From assembly GCA_050084985.1 (NCBI GenBank), contig JBITNC010000001.1, forward strand, positions 175,150,001-175,214,000: DNA of 64,000 nucleotides, written 5' to 3'. Position 1 is the stretch's first letter, and each line of letters starts with the position of its first letter. Made by a program: the position numbers and the translations under genes. Below, piece after piece: positions 12,064 through 22,740 of this stretch. The DNA is from Nageia nagi (taxonomy: Eukaryota > Pinophyta). The notes beneath the pieces are model-generated. The model searched no databases, was not told where the DNA came from, and saw only the letters and a program-made list of their open reading frames with translations.

Positions 12064-12480
12064 TAGGATATGACAATACACTTTGATGGTTCTCGATGTG
12101 AACAAGGTGGTGGAGCAGGTGTTGTATTTGTAACCTCGCAAGGGATCTCTATACCATATTCATTTAAATTAAAATTTCCTTGTACTAATAATAACACGGA
12201 ATATGAAGCTTTGATATTAGCATTAAGAATTGCTATTAAATTAAAACTTAAAAGAATTAAGATTATCGGAGATTCTTTACTCATCGTCAATCAAGTGAAA
12301 GGAATTTATCAATGTAAAGAACCTTTACTTCAAAAGTATAAAGTGTTAGTTAAAAAATTATTAAAATCTTTTGACTAATTTAGTATAGAAGCGGCACCAA
12401 GATCATCTAATAGATTTGCAGATGCTATGGCTTCTATTGGATCTCTTATCCCAGAGGATCCTAAAAAATATTCAATTTAA
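12064..12480 (+). pseudogene. Element B second RNase H (plant/archaeal type)
   Basis: The four catalytic acids are all present: Asp in HFDGS (12085), Glu in TEYEAL (12199), Asp in IIGDS (12271) and Asp in FADAMAS (12421). Such a second RNase H between the gypsy RNase H and integrase is a known mark of the Tat lineage. It would digest the RNA strand of RNA-DNA hybrids. The only stops are at 12064 (just before the domain), 12376 and 12478. Confidence 0.85.
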
Positions 12481-13830
12481 GTTGAGATAATTCAATTTTC
12501 TCAATCATCATTACAACAAGAAGATGAAGAAAAAAGTGTATTGAATATTGACATAACTGATAAAGATAATTGGTAGAAGGAATTGACAGATTTTTTAAAA
12601 TTTGGAACTCTTCCCGTAAACCTTAATAAATCATCACGATGAGCATTTAAAATCAAAGCAACTAAATATTGTTTGATAGGGGATATCTTGCATCGATGAA
12701 ATTTCAATGGTATTTTACTCAGATGTCTTGAATGTAACGATATTAAAAAAGCTATATCCTCCACCCATGATGGAACATGTGGAGGACATTTTAACAGTGT
12801 TGTGATTGTAAAATGATTAATTCGAATGGGGTATTATTGGCCTACTATGGAAAATGATTGTTGTGAATATGTTAAAAAATGTTTTAAATGTCAACAATAC
12901 GCTCATTTATTTTCACAACCATCTCAAGAACTACATCCTACACAATCACTTTGGCCATTCTCTAAATGGGCATTAGACTTAATAGGACAAATTACACCTA
13001 TGTCTTTTGGTGGACATAAGTTCATCATCACAATAACTAAATATTTTACTAAGTGGGTAGAGGCTATTCCTATGACTTCCACCACTGGTTCAAGAATTGC
13101 AGAATTTATAGAAAACTATATTATATGTAGATTCGGTATATCGAACCAATTAATTATGGATAATGGCAAGAATTTTAAAAATAAGGATGTAAAACAAGTA
13201 TGTGATAAGTATAACATTAAACAAAGTTTTTCCACTCCGTATTATCCACAAGGCAATGGACAGGCAGAGGCTACTAATAAAACTATTTGGAACATCTTAG
13301 CAAAAATAGTAAATGATTCTCATAGAGATTGGCATATGCAAATATCGAAGGCCTTATGGGCTTATTGTACTAGTGTATGCACCCCTATTGGGGCAACACC
13401 ATTCTCTTTAGTATATGGAACAGAAGCCATCCTACCCATAGAACTTGAGATACCATCCCTTAGAGTAAATCTAAGTGAGCAAAATTCTGATGAAGAAGCC
13501 AGATGAACTCACTTAGATTAGTTATTACTTTTAGATGAAAAATGTATTAATGCTTTAGAACATATGCGTGTTTATCAGAAGAGGATAAAATAAGCTTTTG
13601 ATAAAAGGGCTTTAATTCATGAGTTCAAAATAGGTGATTTAGTTTTAAAAGAAAATCAACAAACTTCACGAATAGAATGACAGCTTAGAGATAAGTTTGC
13701 TCCGAATTGGTTAGGACCATATATCATTAAGAAAAAATTTGGTAGAGGAACTTATCATCTATCAGAATTTGAAGGAAATGAAGAGCATGAACCTATAAAT
13801 ATCATGCATCTTCGACCCTTCCATACATAA
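12481..13830 (+). pseudogene. Element B integrase
   Basis: The zinc finger has His at 12766 and 12787 and Cys at 12880 and 12889 (CFKC). The core is uninterrupted from 12826 to 13503 and keeps the D,D-35-E triad: Asp 12976 (KWALDL), Asp 13159 (IMDNG) and Glu 13267 (GQAEAT). The C-terminal part (FKIGDLVLKENQQ, FAPNWLGPYIIKK, INIMHLRPFHT) carries stops and ends with TAA at 13828-13830. No chromodomain is seen, as expected for Tat. It inserts the element into DNA. Confidence 0.9.
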
Positions 13831-13910
13831 AAAAAAAGTGTACATTAGTTTTCCTTCGTTTTATTTTATTGTTGAATTAATAAATAAATAAAAGTATTGA
13901 TATTTGTCAA

Positions 13911-15056
13911 GTGTTAATGATTAAAATAGAAAGGATGAATATGGTAAAGGAATCTACTGAAGGTAGCATAATGCCACCACAAGTACGATTTCCACCACCA
14001 AGATATCCAGGTGATTTAGCATTGACATATTTAAAACATGGATTTGATCTTAATCTTTTAAATTATTTACAATTGACTATTGATGAACAATATGAAAGAA
14101 CATATCATATGTTTTATGGTAGAAATAATGATTGGGAAGTCACTTTTTGTGGATACAAAGTAAGCATTATTTTAGATCCACAAATCTATTTCACTCATAT
14201 GGAAAGAATATCACAAGAAATAACAGTTTTCTACCTATAATGGCCCTATGGAATACCGAGAATCATTATAAATTGCCAATTAATTGAGTACTCACTCCTT
14301 TTAGCTAGGCAGAAACATGTTAAACGATTAACCAAAAGCCTAGAATGGATGGATGAAATTTTACATTATTTACCTCATAAAAGGGTGACTTATGGTTTTT
14401 CAAACACTTTTGTGGCTTTTCCTCCTAGAATGTCACAACAATACTATAGGCAAATTCATAGATTTTCTCACATGCAAATGCGACACATAATTTGGAAATG
14501 AAAGTTGGAAGAAAGGCAAGCTTGTCATATTGCTGGACTTACAATGATGAATCAAATAAGGGTTAGAAATGAAATCATTGAAAAATTGTCAAAAGAACAT
14601 AAAGTGTGGAATAATGGAAGTTATCTTCCAGGGTTCAAAACTAGGTATGACAAAGATATCTTTATGAAAGTTATTCATAATGTCCCTACTCTTTTGTATT
14701 CAAATATCTTTTCCATTCCTCTTGAAATACAACAAAAAATGGCCTTGACATTCTATGATGCATGCGAATCTTACAGTTGGAATGTTAAAATAAATGGATA
14801 TCAAGTTATTATTTGTATCAACGCATTTGAGTTATGGTGTTCTCCTAGCTCAGAATATAATTTAATGATATATTTCTATCTTTTATGGCCTATAGAAAAG
14901 CCCAAAATAATTGTTGATTGTACTCATCACCTGACTTTAAAACATCGAGAACGAATCATTTCTATTACTCAAACCGTAACATCTGAACACTTAGATTATT
15001 GTATTCCAGAAATCTATCATAATCAAGTGGTATTGGATTTTAGTTTTTTTATTTAG
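13911..15056 (+). pseudogene. Element B extra sense ORF with two copies of an unknown ~92-residue module
   Basis: One frame of 382 codons, broken only by TAA at 14238 and TGA at 14499. I do not recognise it. Two segments align almost without gaps: codons ~31-122 (RYPGDL, MFYG, DWEV, GYKV, FYL-stop-WP, PRIIINC) and ~246-338 (RYDKDI, TFYD, SWNV, GYQV, FYLLWP, PKIIVDC). Spacing between the shared positions is the same to within a residue, so an internal duplication is likely. It lies 80 bases after pol in the same direction. Extra ORFs between integrase and the 3' LTR are known in some Tat elements; whether this one is related I cannot tell. Confidence 0.6.
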
Positions 15057-16134
15057 TTCTACACATTGTTCGTTCAATCCTGATGCAGTCCAAACTCGAT
15101 TTGAACGCATCATGAATAGATTCCTTAGAAAAAATTACAAAATCCTAAAAAATTAAAAAATTATAAAACCTTAAAAAATTGAAAATTATAAAACACATAA
15201 AAATTATAAAATTATAAAATCTACCTAGATGGAAACATCTAGAGGTTACTTGGCAATTGGGTGCCCTGCCCTTGTATGATGTGAATATATGTTGCATGTC
15301 ATTGTGAAAGTGATTATCCAGTAAATGTGTAAATGTGTGAAAAGGTCATTTTAGAATAATCTCCTTGTTATCACTACATTCACCTTGTCTTTTCTTTTAC
15401 AAAGAAATGATATACCATAGATGATAGAAAAACATAAAGTTTATGTTTGAGAGAAAATCCACAAACTCCAAGCACTTACAACATTAAGAAATTCTAAGAG
15501 AATTTGAATGAAATCATTCTAAGAGACATTAAGAGTGAAAGTTATGCGTCTATCCTATTATTCGCTTCATCTCGAACCCAAGAATCATTTTAAAAAAAAA
15601 AAAAAAAAAAAAAGATGACAAAAAAAAATTACTATATTATATCAATGATTCTTTTGTGATTACAATATCCTCTATCGGGGCTATGGACGCCTGATTGGCA
15701 GTAGAGCAAGGTTGTAGCGGGATCGAGGGGTTAATCCTCATTGGGGCTATGGATGCCTATCTAGAAATGAGGCATACCTTATGAGTGGCGATATGTCCAT
15801 TTTGGTTAGCGACCTTCTTTCCTATGGACCTCTATACGTTTCATACAGATAGACTAGCTTATTACTCTAGAATATTTCATCTCAAATGATCTAAGAAGGG
15901 AAATGAATCTCACTACACACACATTGGAGTTTTTAAATTTTTTATCAACATATAACAATATTGTTTTATGTCATCTTAGGTTGTTAAATCTTGAGATAAA
16001 GAAAAATAAGGTAGATGTTATCATAACTTGGTTATTAATCCAAAATCACCTAATCTTTTGTCATAGTTTGTAATGTATTTTTGTTTAGAATCATTTGTGT
16101 CATTTTTTTAAACCCCTTCCTTTTGAAAATATCA
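15057..16134 (+). other. Element B non-coding stretch with A-rich and poly(A) runs
   Basis: No credible ORF. At 15130-15225 the sequence is A/T only in long runs built on AAAATTATAAAA. A run of A bases lies at 15591-15613, and another short one soon after. Two related segments, TCGGGGCTATGGACGCCT (about 15676) and TTGGGGCTATGGATGCCT (about 15741), form a short direct repeat. Confidence 0.5.
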
Positions 16135-16404
16135 TTACCTTTGAACATTATTAAAATTGCTTTTCTTTGGAAAGGATAGGAATGATTCTTTATTGTTACC
16201 CTAACCAAGATAAAGTTAATGTTCATTTACATCCATAAGTCACTAATGTGTCATGTCAAGCCATTTTACTATTATCTATTACCCTTGAACATTATTAAAA
16301 TTGCTTTTCTTTGGAAAGGATAGGAATGATTCTTTATTGTTCCCCTGACCAAGACAAAGTTAAGGTTCATATGCATCCATAAGTCAATAGTTTGTCATGT
16401 CAAA
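16135..16404 (+). repeat. 144-bp tandem direct repeat in element B 3' region
   Basis: Copy 1 (16135-16260) and copy 2 (16279-16404) both run from ACCYTTGAACATTATTAAAA through GGAAAGGATAGGAATGATTC to CATCCATAAGTCA and TGTCATGTCAA. The first half is nearly identical; differences rise toward the end. It lies between the two convergent extra ORFs. Confidence 0.85.
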
Positions 16405-16939
16405 AAGTTTGTATTGTAAAATTACCAAGTACAGAAGATGATGCATCTGATTCTGCAAAAATATAATAAAAATATGTCCTTAAATAACTTAACCTATTAA
16501 AATTATGAATTGGATTTATTGATTATAGCAACTATAATTGTACTTATTGTTAACTTAATTTTGAGATTAATAATATCATCAATACCAATTTGTTGATATA
16601 TGTTACATATTTCATCATCATACATTCCATAATTATATATTTCATCATACATTTCGAAAATTACATATATCATTAACATCTATTCATCATCAAGTAATTA
16701 AAAGACAATCATGATCTATATAACAACACATCATACCTATTTTATCACAAATCTATGTATGAAATGAAGATCATGCATCAGAATCATACAAGTATCATAA
16801 ATATCAAAGATCTATCTATCTATATATACATCATCATAGTCCATCAAAAGGTCATCATAACATCATGAATCATACAATAAAATACAAGGGTCCAATAACC
16901 TCATAAGTATATAAAATAACATCATGAGAAAGGGTATCC
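16405..16939 (+). other. AT-rich spacer of element B rich in CAT/ATC runs
   Basis: Low-complexity sequence (CATCATACATT, ATCATCATAG and similar) between the direct repeat and the 3' end of the antisense ORF. No frame of note. A like stretch lies in the matching place of element D (43560-43972). Confidence 0.5.
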
Positions 16940-19102
16940 TCAAGGACTACCCCAACCACTACCTTGTCCGTTAGGACTACTCGATTGCCTCTACCATCTA
17001 CTGGTCTCTCTAGTACCATGACTCAGAGGAGTAGTGCCTATGGATCCTGTAGGACTACCTAGATGTTGAGCTCTGTGCAACTTAGATGAACCAATTACCC
17101 CTAAAGGAGATGCCTAGGGTGTACCACTCCTACTAGATAGACCTCGTGATCTTTGAGTCCTACTTGGGGATCCAATGGTGCCCTGTGCACTGTTACCTGC
17201 CTGATACACTGAAATATCTATAGGTATATAACTATATGGAGGTATAGGATACTGAGCCCCTAGAGTAAAAGCTAGAACACCTATCAGCCATGACTATACT
17301 ATACTACTATAAAAATCCTACTACTGATAAATGCCATAATGGACAACTAAAGGACCACCTCCAGAAGTAGAGGTTGCTCCCAACTGATGAGCTTAAGCTC
17401 CTTATAAAGAGGAACAAGCCTCATCCCTCTCATGTCTATACCTATCTCACTTAGCCTTGTATCTATACATATGTGAGTGGGCCTGTGCTAGCTGGTGTCT
17501 TAGCTCATAAATGTCTCCTAGCAAAGTGTCAATGCTAGGAACCTATGTAGCAGGAGCCTCCTTAACTCTATGCGTAACCTCTGGGGTAGCTCCCTCCTCA
17601 CCTACACTTGTGGCCTCCTCCTTAGGAGTTAAATCCTCAAGAGCATCCACCATAACCTCCTTGCCAGCAGCCTCCTCTCTTACAGCCTCTGCTCCTGTAG
17701 GCTCCTCACCTACCTCTCTCCCTCCTACTACTGCACCTAACTCTGTGTCAACATCGATGCACCTACAAACATGTTGACCCTCCAATCTACCCTCTGGAAC
17801 ATCATCTCCCTCATCCCACTAGGTCCTAAAGGCCTTAGACACCCCTACATCATCCTCCCTGGTATCATCCTCTAATAATAACTCCTCATGAGTAGGATTC
17901 GGCTCTACATAAACCAATGGCTATACACCCTCTACTGAAATAGTGCCCTCATGCTGATATGTCACTGCTAAGGTAGGTACATCATGAACTAAATCAAATT
18001 GATGATGCACCTACTCAAAATGAAAGTACTCCAAAAAATTGGCTTGATGACCGCTCAAAACACATGGCTATCAAATACCAGTAAGCTCAGCTGCAAGCTC
18101 TCACCAGATAGGATATAAGCGGTAAGGTTTGAATCTCACCTGATCCAAAATCAAGTGACTAAGCATGTGGTGATAATAGCTCACATCTTGATGAATTCCA
18201 TCTGATGGATGAATATAAAAATCCTCGCACCATCAAACTATTCCCACCTCATAATCTAAGTGACTACCAAACCCTGGTATTGATAACCCTGGAGGATGAG
18301 CTATAGCTATATGCTCATAGGCCCATGCCTGCAATGTGATAGTAATTGATAAAGAGGCCCTATGCCCTTATGAATAAAAGAATAGCTCCCTATAAATCTG
18401 AGCTAATAATGTGGGTGACCAAGCATATACTATGCTATGGTGCATCATATCCATAATAATAGGTAATAACGACCACAGAAATCTCCCACTGCTAGTATCA
18501 GGGAGAGCATAACACTGTACCAAACCCATCAAATACAAAAAATAGATCATCCCTTGCTGATCCTCCAACCAATACTAGTAATATTGGATACCACTTGAAA
18601 TAATCTCCGAAATAATGGTATCAACCTGAGTAACCCCATACAAATAAGAAATAGCAGGTAAAGCTCCTGTCCTATCCACCACAGGCAAAATCCTCTATCT
18701 ATGAATGGGGAGTCTATATAATCTATGTATGTCCTCTATTGTAATAGTCATCTCCCCTATTAGAAGATGAAAAGTACAGGTCACTGCATCCCATCTATCT
18801 AACAATGCAACCAATAAAGGGTACTCCCAATGAATGCGGCCCATGTGTGGACCCACTCCAAAACTAATGGATCTAAAAAAGGTATGATCGGTTGGACCTA
18901 GGAGACCTCTACCCTCCTGTAGAATCAAGGGATATCTACCTTGAGGCTCAAAGACATCTTGAACCTGTATCATGTTAAAAGGGTTCAACTTAATAAAAAA
19001 AAGAAAAAAGAAAATTAGCATTTCATATTGAAATGCTAGCATTTTAAATAGGTCAGGCTCAATCATTGGTGTTCGCATTCCAAACGCTGGTGACTCTGTC
19101 AC
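16940..19102 (-). pseudogene. Antisense plant mobile domain (PMD) ORF of element B
   Basis: One reading frame of 720 codons, convergent with gag-pol and broken by scattered stops. The PMD lies at ~19010-18230: YPLILQEGRGLLGPTDHTFF, LVALLDRWDAVTCTFHLLIG, EMTITIEDIHRLYRLPIH, MIYFLYLMGLVQCYALPD, WSPTLLAQIYRELFF, LQAWAYEHIAIAHPP. These match the WRxxTHTFHLPxGEMTxTLED and LWAWE signatures of MAIN/MAIL-type and transposon-borne PMD proteins. An acidic region (17950-17550), a coiled-coil-like helix (LLGDIYELRHQLAQAHSHM, ~17530-17440) and a Ser/Gly/Arg-rich tail (SPSRTQRSRGLSSRSGTP) follow to the TGA at 16940-16942. The first codon of the frame is GTG; the first ATG is at 19078. A T-rich tract followed by a CAG (about 19020-18965) might be a spliced intron end. 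Function in the element is unknown. Confidence 0.75.
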
Positions 19103-19580
19103 CCATTCAGCTTAGGTCGGTGACCGAGGCTAGATTATGAAAAATTTCACAAAAGATAAAAATAGAAGCAGGATTTACAAAATTCATAAGATAAAAACAA
19201 CCAAAACCATTTTTAAATGTCATTCATGGTTTCAAATTTGGGATTAAATAGTTAAATTACACATTATAAACAAAAAATAGAAAAGAAAGTGATTTCAAAA
19301 CCCTACCTCTTCTCGGATAGGTCGAGAACATTTAGTAGAGCATCTAAGTGGAGGCATGGTGAATATAGCAAATATCAATGGTTGGAAATCAACGAGATTG
19401 CAAGGGAAACTCGTGTTGGCTGACAATGAAAGTGACAGCTAAAAAGTAGTGAATAAGAAAAAATCAAAATTTTTTCTTTTTTAAACATCCAATGACTTGG
19501 AGATAGACACCGACGACTGTATCTAAACACTGGTGACTCCAAGATGAACATCGGTGACTTCCACTAAATGTTGGTGATTG
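19082..19580 (+). repeat. Cluster of GACTC-type motifs upstream of the antisense PMD ORF
   Basis: Motif copies close to AACRCYGGTGACTC occur at 19082-19095, 19116-19128, 19483-19500, 19507-19519, 19526-19539, 19548-19560 and 19567-19580, all on the plus strand. The same motif lies in the leader (4201-4345) and LTRs of B. Copies differ mostly by C/T and G/A changes. Confidence 0.65.
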
Positions 19581-20007
19581 GAAGTAAAATGCCACATTAA
19601 TAAATAGCCATGAGAATGTTAAAATTTTCTTAAAATAACCTCAAATTGGTTGAGAAAATCAAAATATGATAAGATGTGATGTATCATTGTTACAGGAGAT
19701 CATCTTGAAACCCTGTTGTCGAGATAAAGGACAACACCATCAAAATTATATACTAAAGAGGACTTATACGGTACATGTGTGCTTAGACATGCAGAATGAC
19801 ATAACAAAAATGTCATGCAATTGTCACACAAGCTCAACACATACCGAAAATAGTCACTTCTGAAGTATATTCAAATTTGTTTTCAAAACTACATCAAATG
19901 TAAAATGAAAACACATTTTATCATAATTTTGATTCATCTAAGAAATTGAGTCAAACACTTAGCTTATGTTTTTGAAATTATCAACCTCATTTTTCGGTTG
20001 ATAATTC
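19103..20007 (+). other. Element B region between the antisense ORF and the PPT
   Basis: No convincing coding sequence. The open stretch at 19666-19863 shows no motif. Besides the GACTC-type cluster it is plain AT-rich sequence. Promoter signals for the antisense ORF would have to lie here or in the 3' LTR; I see no clear TATA box on the minus strand. Confidence 0.4.
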
Positions 20008-20021
20008 AAAAAGGGGTAAAA
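20008..20021 (+). other. Element B polypurine tract
   Basis: AAAAAGGGGTAAAA lies immediately before the TG of the 3' LTR. It would be the RNase H-resistant primer for plus-strand synthesis. One T interrupts the purine run. Confidence 0.8.
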
Positions 20022-20864
20022 TGTAGACACCTAAAAATGTCCCCTTCTTAACTAGTAAACATTAAAATAATCATAACTCTTCACAACATTATAAAATAGG
20101 TCTAAAAACCCTATTATTAGATAGATCCTATTGAATACATGCGAAATGGGTGGTCACATGACTCTTTTTAGGTAAAATTGGCTATTAGGCAGTCAGTTAA
20201 TATTGTCCCAAAGTGAGAGACCCATTCGTTGGTGACCCAAGTCAATCGCTGGCATTTTGAGACAGTCGTCGATGTTCGTATGGTAAACATCGATGACTTT
20301 GCAATAGCTGAATAGAAACCAAAACAACAAGGGAAAGTTGAAACATTTCATTTCTCCAAGAGGAGGTGGATAGAGGGGGTCAATTATGACCTACAGTGGC
20401 TTTTCACTTCCTCTTTCCAGCCTTTGAATATCCCATCTAAAATCTATAAATACAAGTTAATACAAAGCAAATTGGAGAGAATCTTGACCATTTTTAAAGT
20501 AGGGTAATGCTGCCAAAATCTTGTGAGCTCATATATTTTATTGTTTTATGCTAGTTTCATTTCAATTCATGTCATACATAGATGCTTTGATGTTATTGTC
20601 TTTTGTATGTGTGTAGGATTTTCAGGTTCATATCAAGGAAAGAAGCAAGCAAATAAAAAACAATGGAGATCTAATACTCTTATTTTGTCAAATGGCATTT
20701 GTAAAAGTCCCTTCTAAGGGCCAATTGTAGTCTTAATTGAAAATCAATATCATTTTGCAATTATAACATGTTTATCTATTTTACATAATTTGAGGTCAGT
20801 GAAAGTTTAAGAATAATTTGTGTTTCATGTTATTCTACATTCTAGCTTTATTTTCACTGCAACA
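20022..20864 (+). repeat. Element B 3' LTR (843 bp)
   Basis: Starts TGTAGACACC, ends CTGCAACA, and aligns end to end with 3204-4048. TATA box at 20445-20452. By hand count there are about 60 substitutions, of which about 8 are transversions, and two or three one-base gaps. The excess of transitions fits deamination of methylated cytosine. Confidence 0.95.
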
Positions 20865-20869
20865 GGTAT
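20865..20869 (+). repeat. Target-site duplication of element B, right copy (GGTAT)
   Basis: Pairs with 3199-3203. The following bases carry straight on in the integrase frame of element A. Confidence 0.95.
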
Positions 20870-21711
20870 GATTAATCCTCACTCCAGGGAAGGACATAAA
20901 TTTGTCATTATAGATACATAATTTACCAACAAATGGGTGGAAGCTATCCCAATGAAATCATTCACTTGAGCTAAAATCATTGCATTCCTCACTAAAAACA
21001 TCATCACAAGCTTTGGTGTACCACAAAGATTGATCATGGACAATGGAACAAATATCAAAGGTAAAGATATTAAAGCATTTTGTAAAAAGTTTCATATTAT
21101 GCAAACCTTTTCTCTCGTATATTACCCTCAAGGTAATGGTCAAGCTAAAGCCACAAATAAGACAATCAAGAGTATACTTGCTAAAACATAGGATAGATAC
21201 AAGAGATATTAACATGAGCAATTACCATATGCACTATGGGCATATAGAACTAGTGTCTATACAACCACTGGGGCAACACCATTCTCATTAGCATATGGAG
21301 ATGAGGCCATTTTCCAACTTGATCTAGAGATTATATCCATTAGAATTTCCTTAAAAGGTCACATATCCAATGAAGATGCATAAAAAGCAAGGTTGTAATA
21401 GCTGGAATCATTAGATGAGAAAAGAATCGGAGCCATTGATCATCAAAAGGTGTACAATGCAAAACTCAAGAGAGCATTTGGAAAGAAAATCAAAGTAAAG
21501 GAATTCAAGGTAGGATATCTAGTGTTGAAATAAAACATTAACAAAACAACAATAAATAATGAATCAAAAGGTAAGTTTGAGCCTAATTGGCTAGGCCCAT
21601 ATGTTGTAATTGATGTAATAGGATAAGGTGCATATAGACTATCATCCATGGATGGAAAAGAAGAACCAAAGACTTTCAATACCATCCATATTAAATGTTT
21701 CTATGCTTAGA
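20870..21711 (+). pseudogene. Element A pol part 2: integrase core and C-terminus
   Basis: Directly continues the integrase broken at 3203: MINPHSREGHKFVI, FTNKWVEAIPM, IMDNGTNIKG, YYPQGNGQAKATNKTIK, ALWAYRTSVYTTTGATPFSL. The catalytic Glu of the D,D-35-E triad has become Lys (AAA at 21147-21149; QAKAT instead of QAEAT). The C-terminus (KVGYLVLK, FEPNWLGPYVVIDVIG, FNTIHIKCFYA) ends with TAG at 21709-21711. Several stops. Element C carries a related integrase C-terminus at 27100-27693. Confidence 0.85.
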
Positions 21712-22159
21712 AATGATAGCTTCATGCCTTACAAAATACATAATCCATGAGCAAGGGCACACAAAATTTTATTCTTTTGAATGGTGCTAGTAGTATGCAT
21801 TGCAAGTAGGCCACCAATGGCATAAAAAAGGGGGGGAACATGAAAAATATTATCTCCTCTTTACATTTTGTGCAACATTTCTTAAAGCTCTGAATAACAC
21901 TATTATCGTACATGTGTTGTTGATTCATGACTATTACTCAAATGATGACATGGTAGATTTGGCCTATTGTACGCTTCACACATGTGACAAGTTTGCACCC
22001 CTTACCCCATTTGAATAACATAAACTAGGGTAAATATCATATTTAGCCACAAGTGTGATGAATAAGCAAATATTGACCAATAGAAGGTAAAATAATTTTA
22101 TTTTTACAAAATTCAAGGACTTCTATGTCACCAACAATGTGCATGACTATTACTAGGAT
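21712..22159 (+). other. Element A 3' untranslated region, first part
   Basis: No recognisable ORF; overlapping short open stretches on both strands (21722-22018) have no motif. The sequence leads into the 191-bp tandem repeat. Confidence 0.4.
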
Positions 22160-22740
22160 GCCAATGGTGTGAAAAAAAATCCAAAGCATACTATCTTCGG
22201 ATCATAGACATAAAATATATGATCTTCAATGGCCAACAACATGACTAGTGAGAGTTCACTCACTTAAAAGTAAATTGATGATGCAATCATGAGAAAAGTT
22301 GTTGACATTGACTTATCATCAATGGATGATACAATTTACTATGTATCTATATGATTTTTGCTTTGAACCAATCCAAATCATAATGTATTTAGATAATAGA
22401 CATAAAATGTATGATCATCGATGGCCAACAACATGGCTAGTGAGAGTTCACTCACTTAAAAGTAAATCAATGATGCAGCCATGAGAAAGTTGTTGACATT
22501 GAATCATTATTAGTGGATGATACAACTTACTATGTATCCATACAATTTTTTATTTGAACCAATCTAAAGCATAATATCTTTAGATTATAGACATAAAATG
22601 TATTATCATTGATGGCCAATGACATAGCTAGTGAGAGTTCACTCACTTAAACGATAAGTTGATGATGCATCCATAAGTAGCTTGTTGATATTGATTCATC
22701 ATCAATGGATGATGCAACTCACTATGCATCCATTCCATGT
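22160..22740 (+). repeat. 191-bp tandem repeat in element A 3' untranslated region (3 copies)
   Basis: The landmark GTGAGAGTTCACTCACTTAA starts at 22249, 22440 and 22631, exactly 191 bases apart each time. The units share GACATAAAATRTATGATC, GATGGCCAACAACAT, GTTGACATTGA and GGATGATACAA. GTGAGAGTTCACTCAC is itself close to a palindrome. Related units with a ~180-bp period lie in the same place of element C. Confidence 0.9.

Larger units (their letters stand above)
3204..20864 (+). mobile_element. Element B: 17.7-kb Tat-lineage Ty3/gypsy retrotransposon, structurally complete
   Basis: The order is LTR, PBS, repeat-bearing leader, gag (5889), protease (8876), G-patch/linker (9409), RT, two RNase H domains, integrase (to 13830), extra sense ORF (13911-15056), direct repeat, antisense PMD ORF (19102 down to 16940), PPT and LTR. 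Both LTRs start TGTAGACACC and end CTGCAACA and are flanked by GGTAT. My hand count gives about 60 substitutions between the LTRs (about 7%), nearly all transitions. The dual RNase H and the extra ORFs beyond integrase place it in the Tat/Ogre-like lineage. Many stops and a mutated RT active site make it inactive. Confidence 0.93.

Noticed and set aside
12063-12290. Minus-strand ORF of 75 residues across the second RNase H
   Set aside because: Shadow of the conserved plus-strand RNase H frame.
17511-17777. Plus-strand Ser/Thr/Ala/Pro-rich ORF
   Set aside because: It is the complement of the acidic part of the antisense PMD frame; its composition follows from the opposite strand and it has no motif.
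22160-22740. CRISPR-like array
   Set aside because: Units of 191 bases are repeated over their whole length without unique spacers, in a plant retrotransposon.
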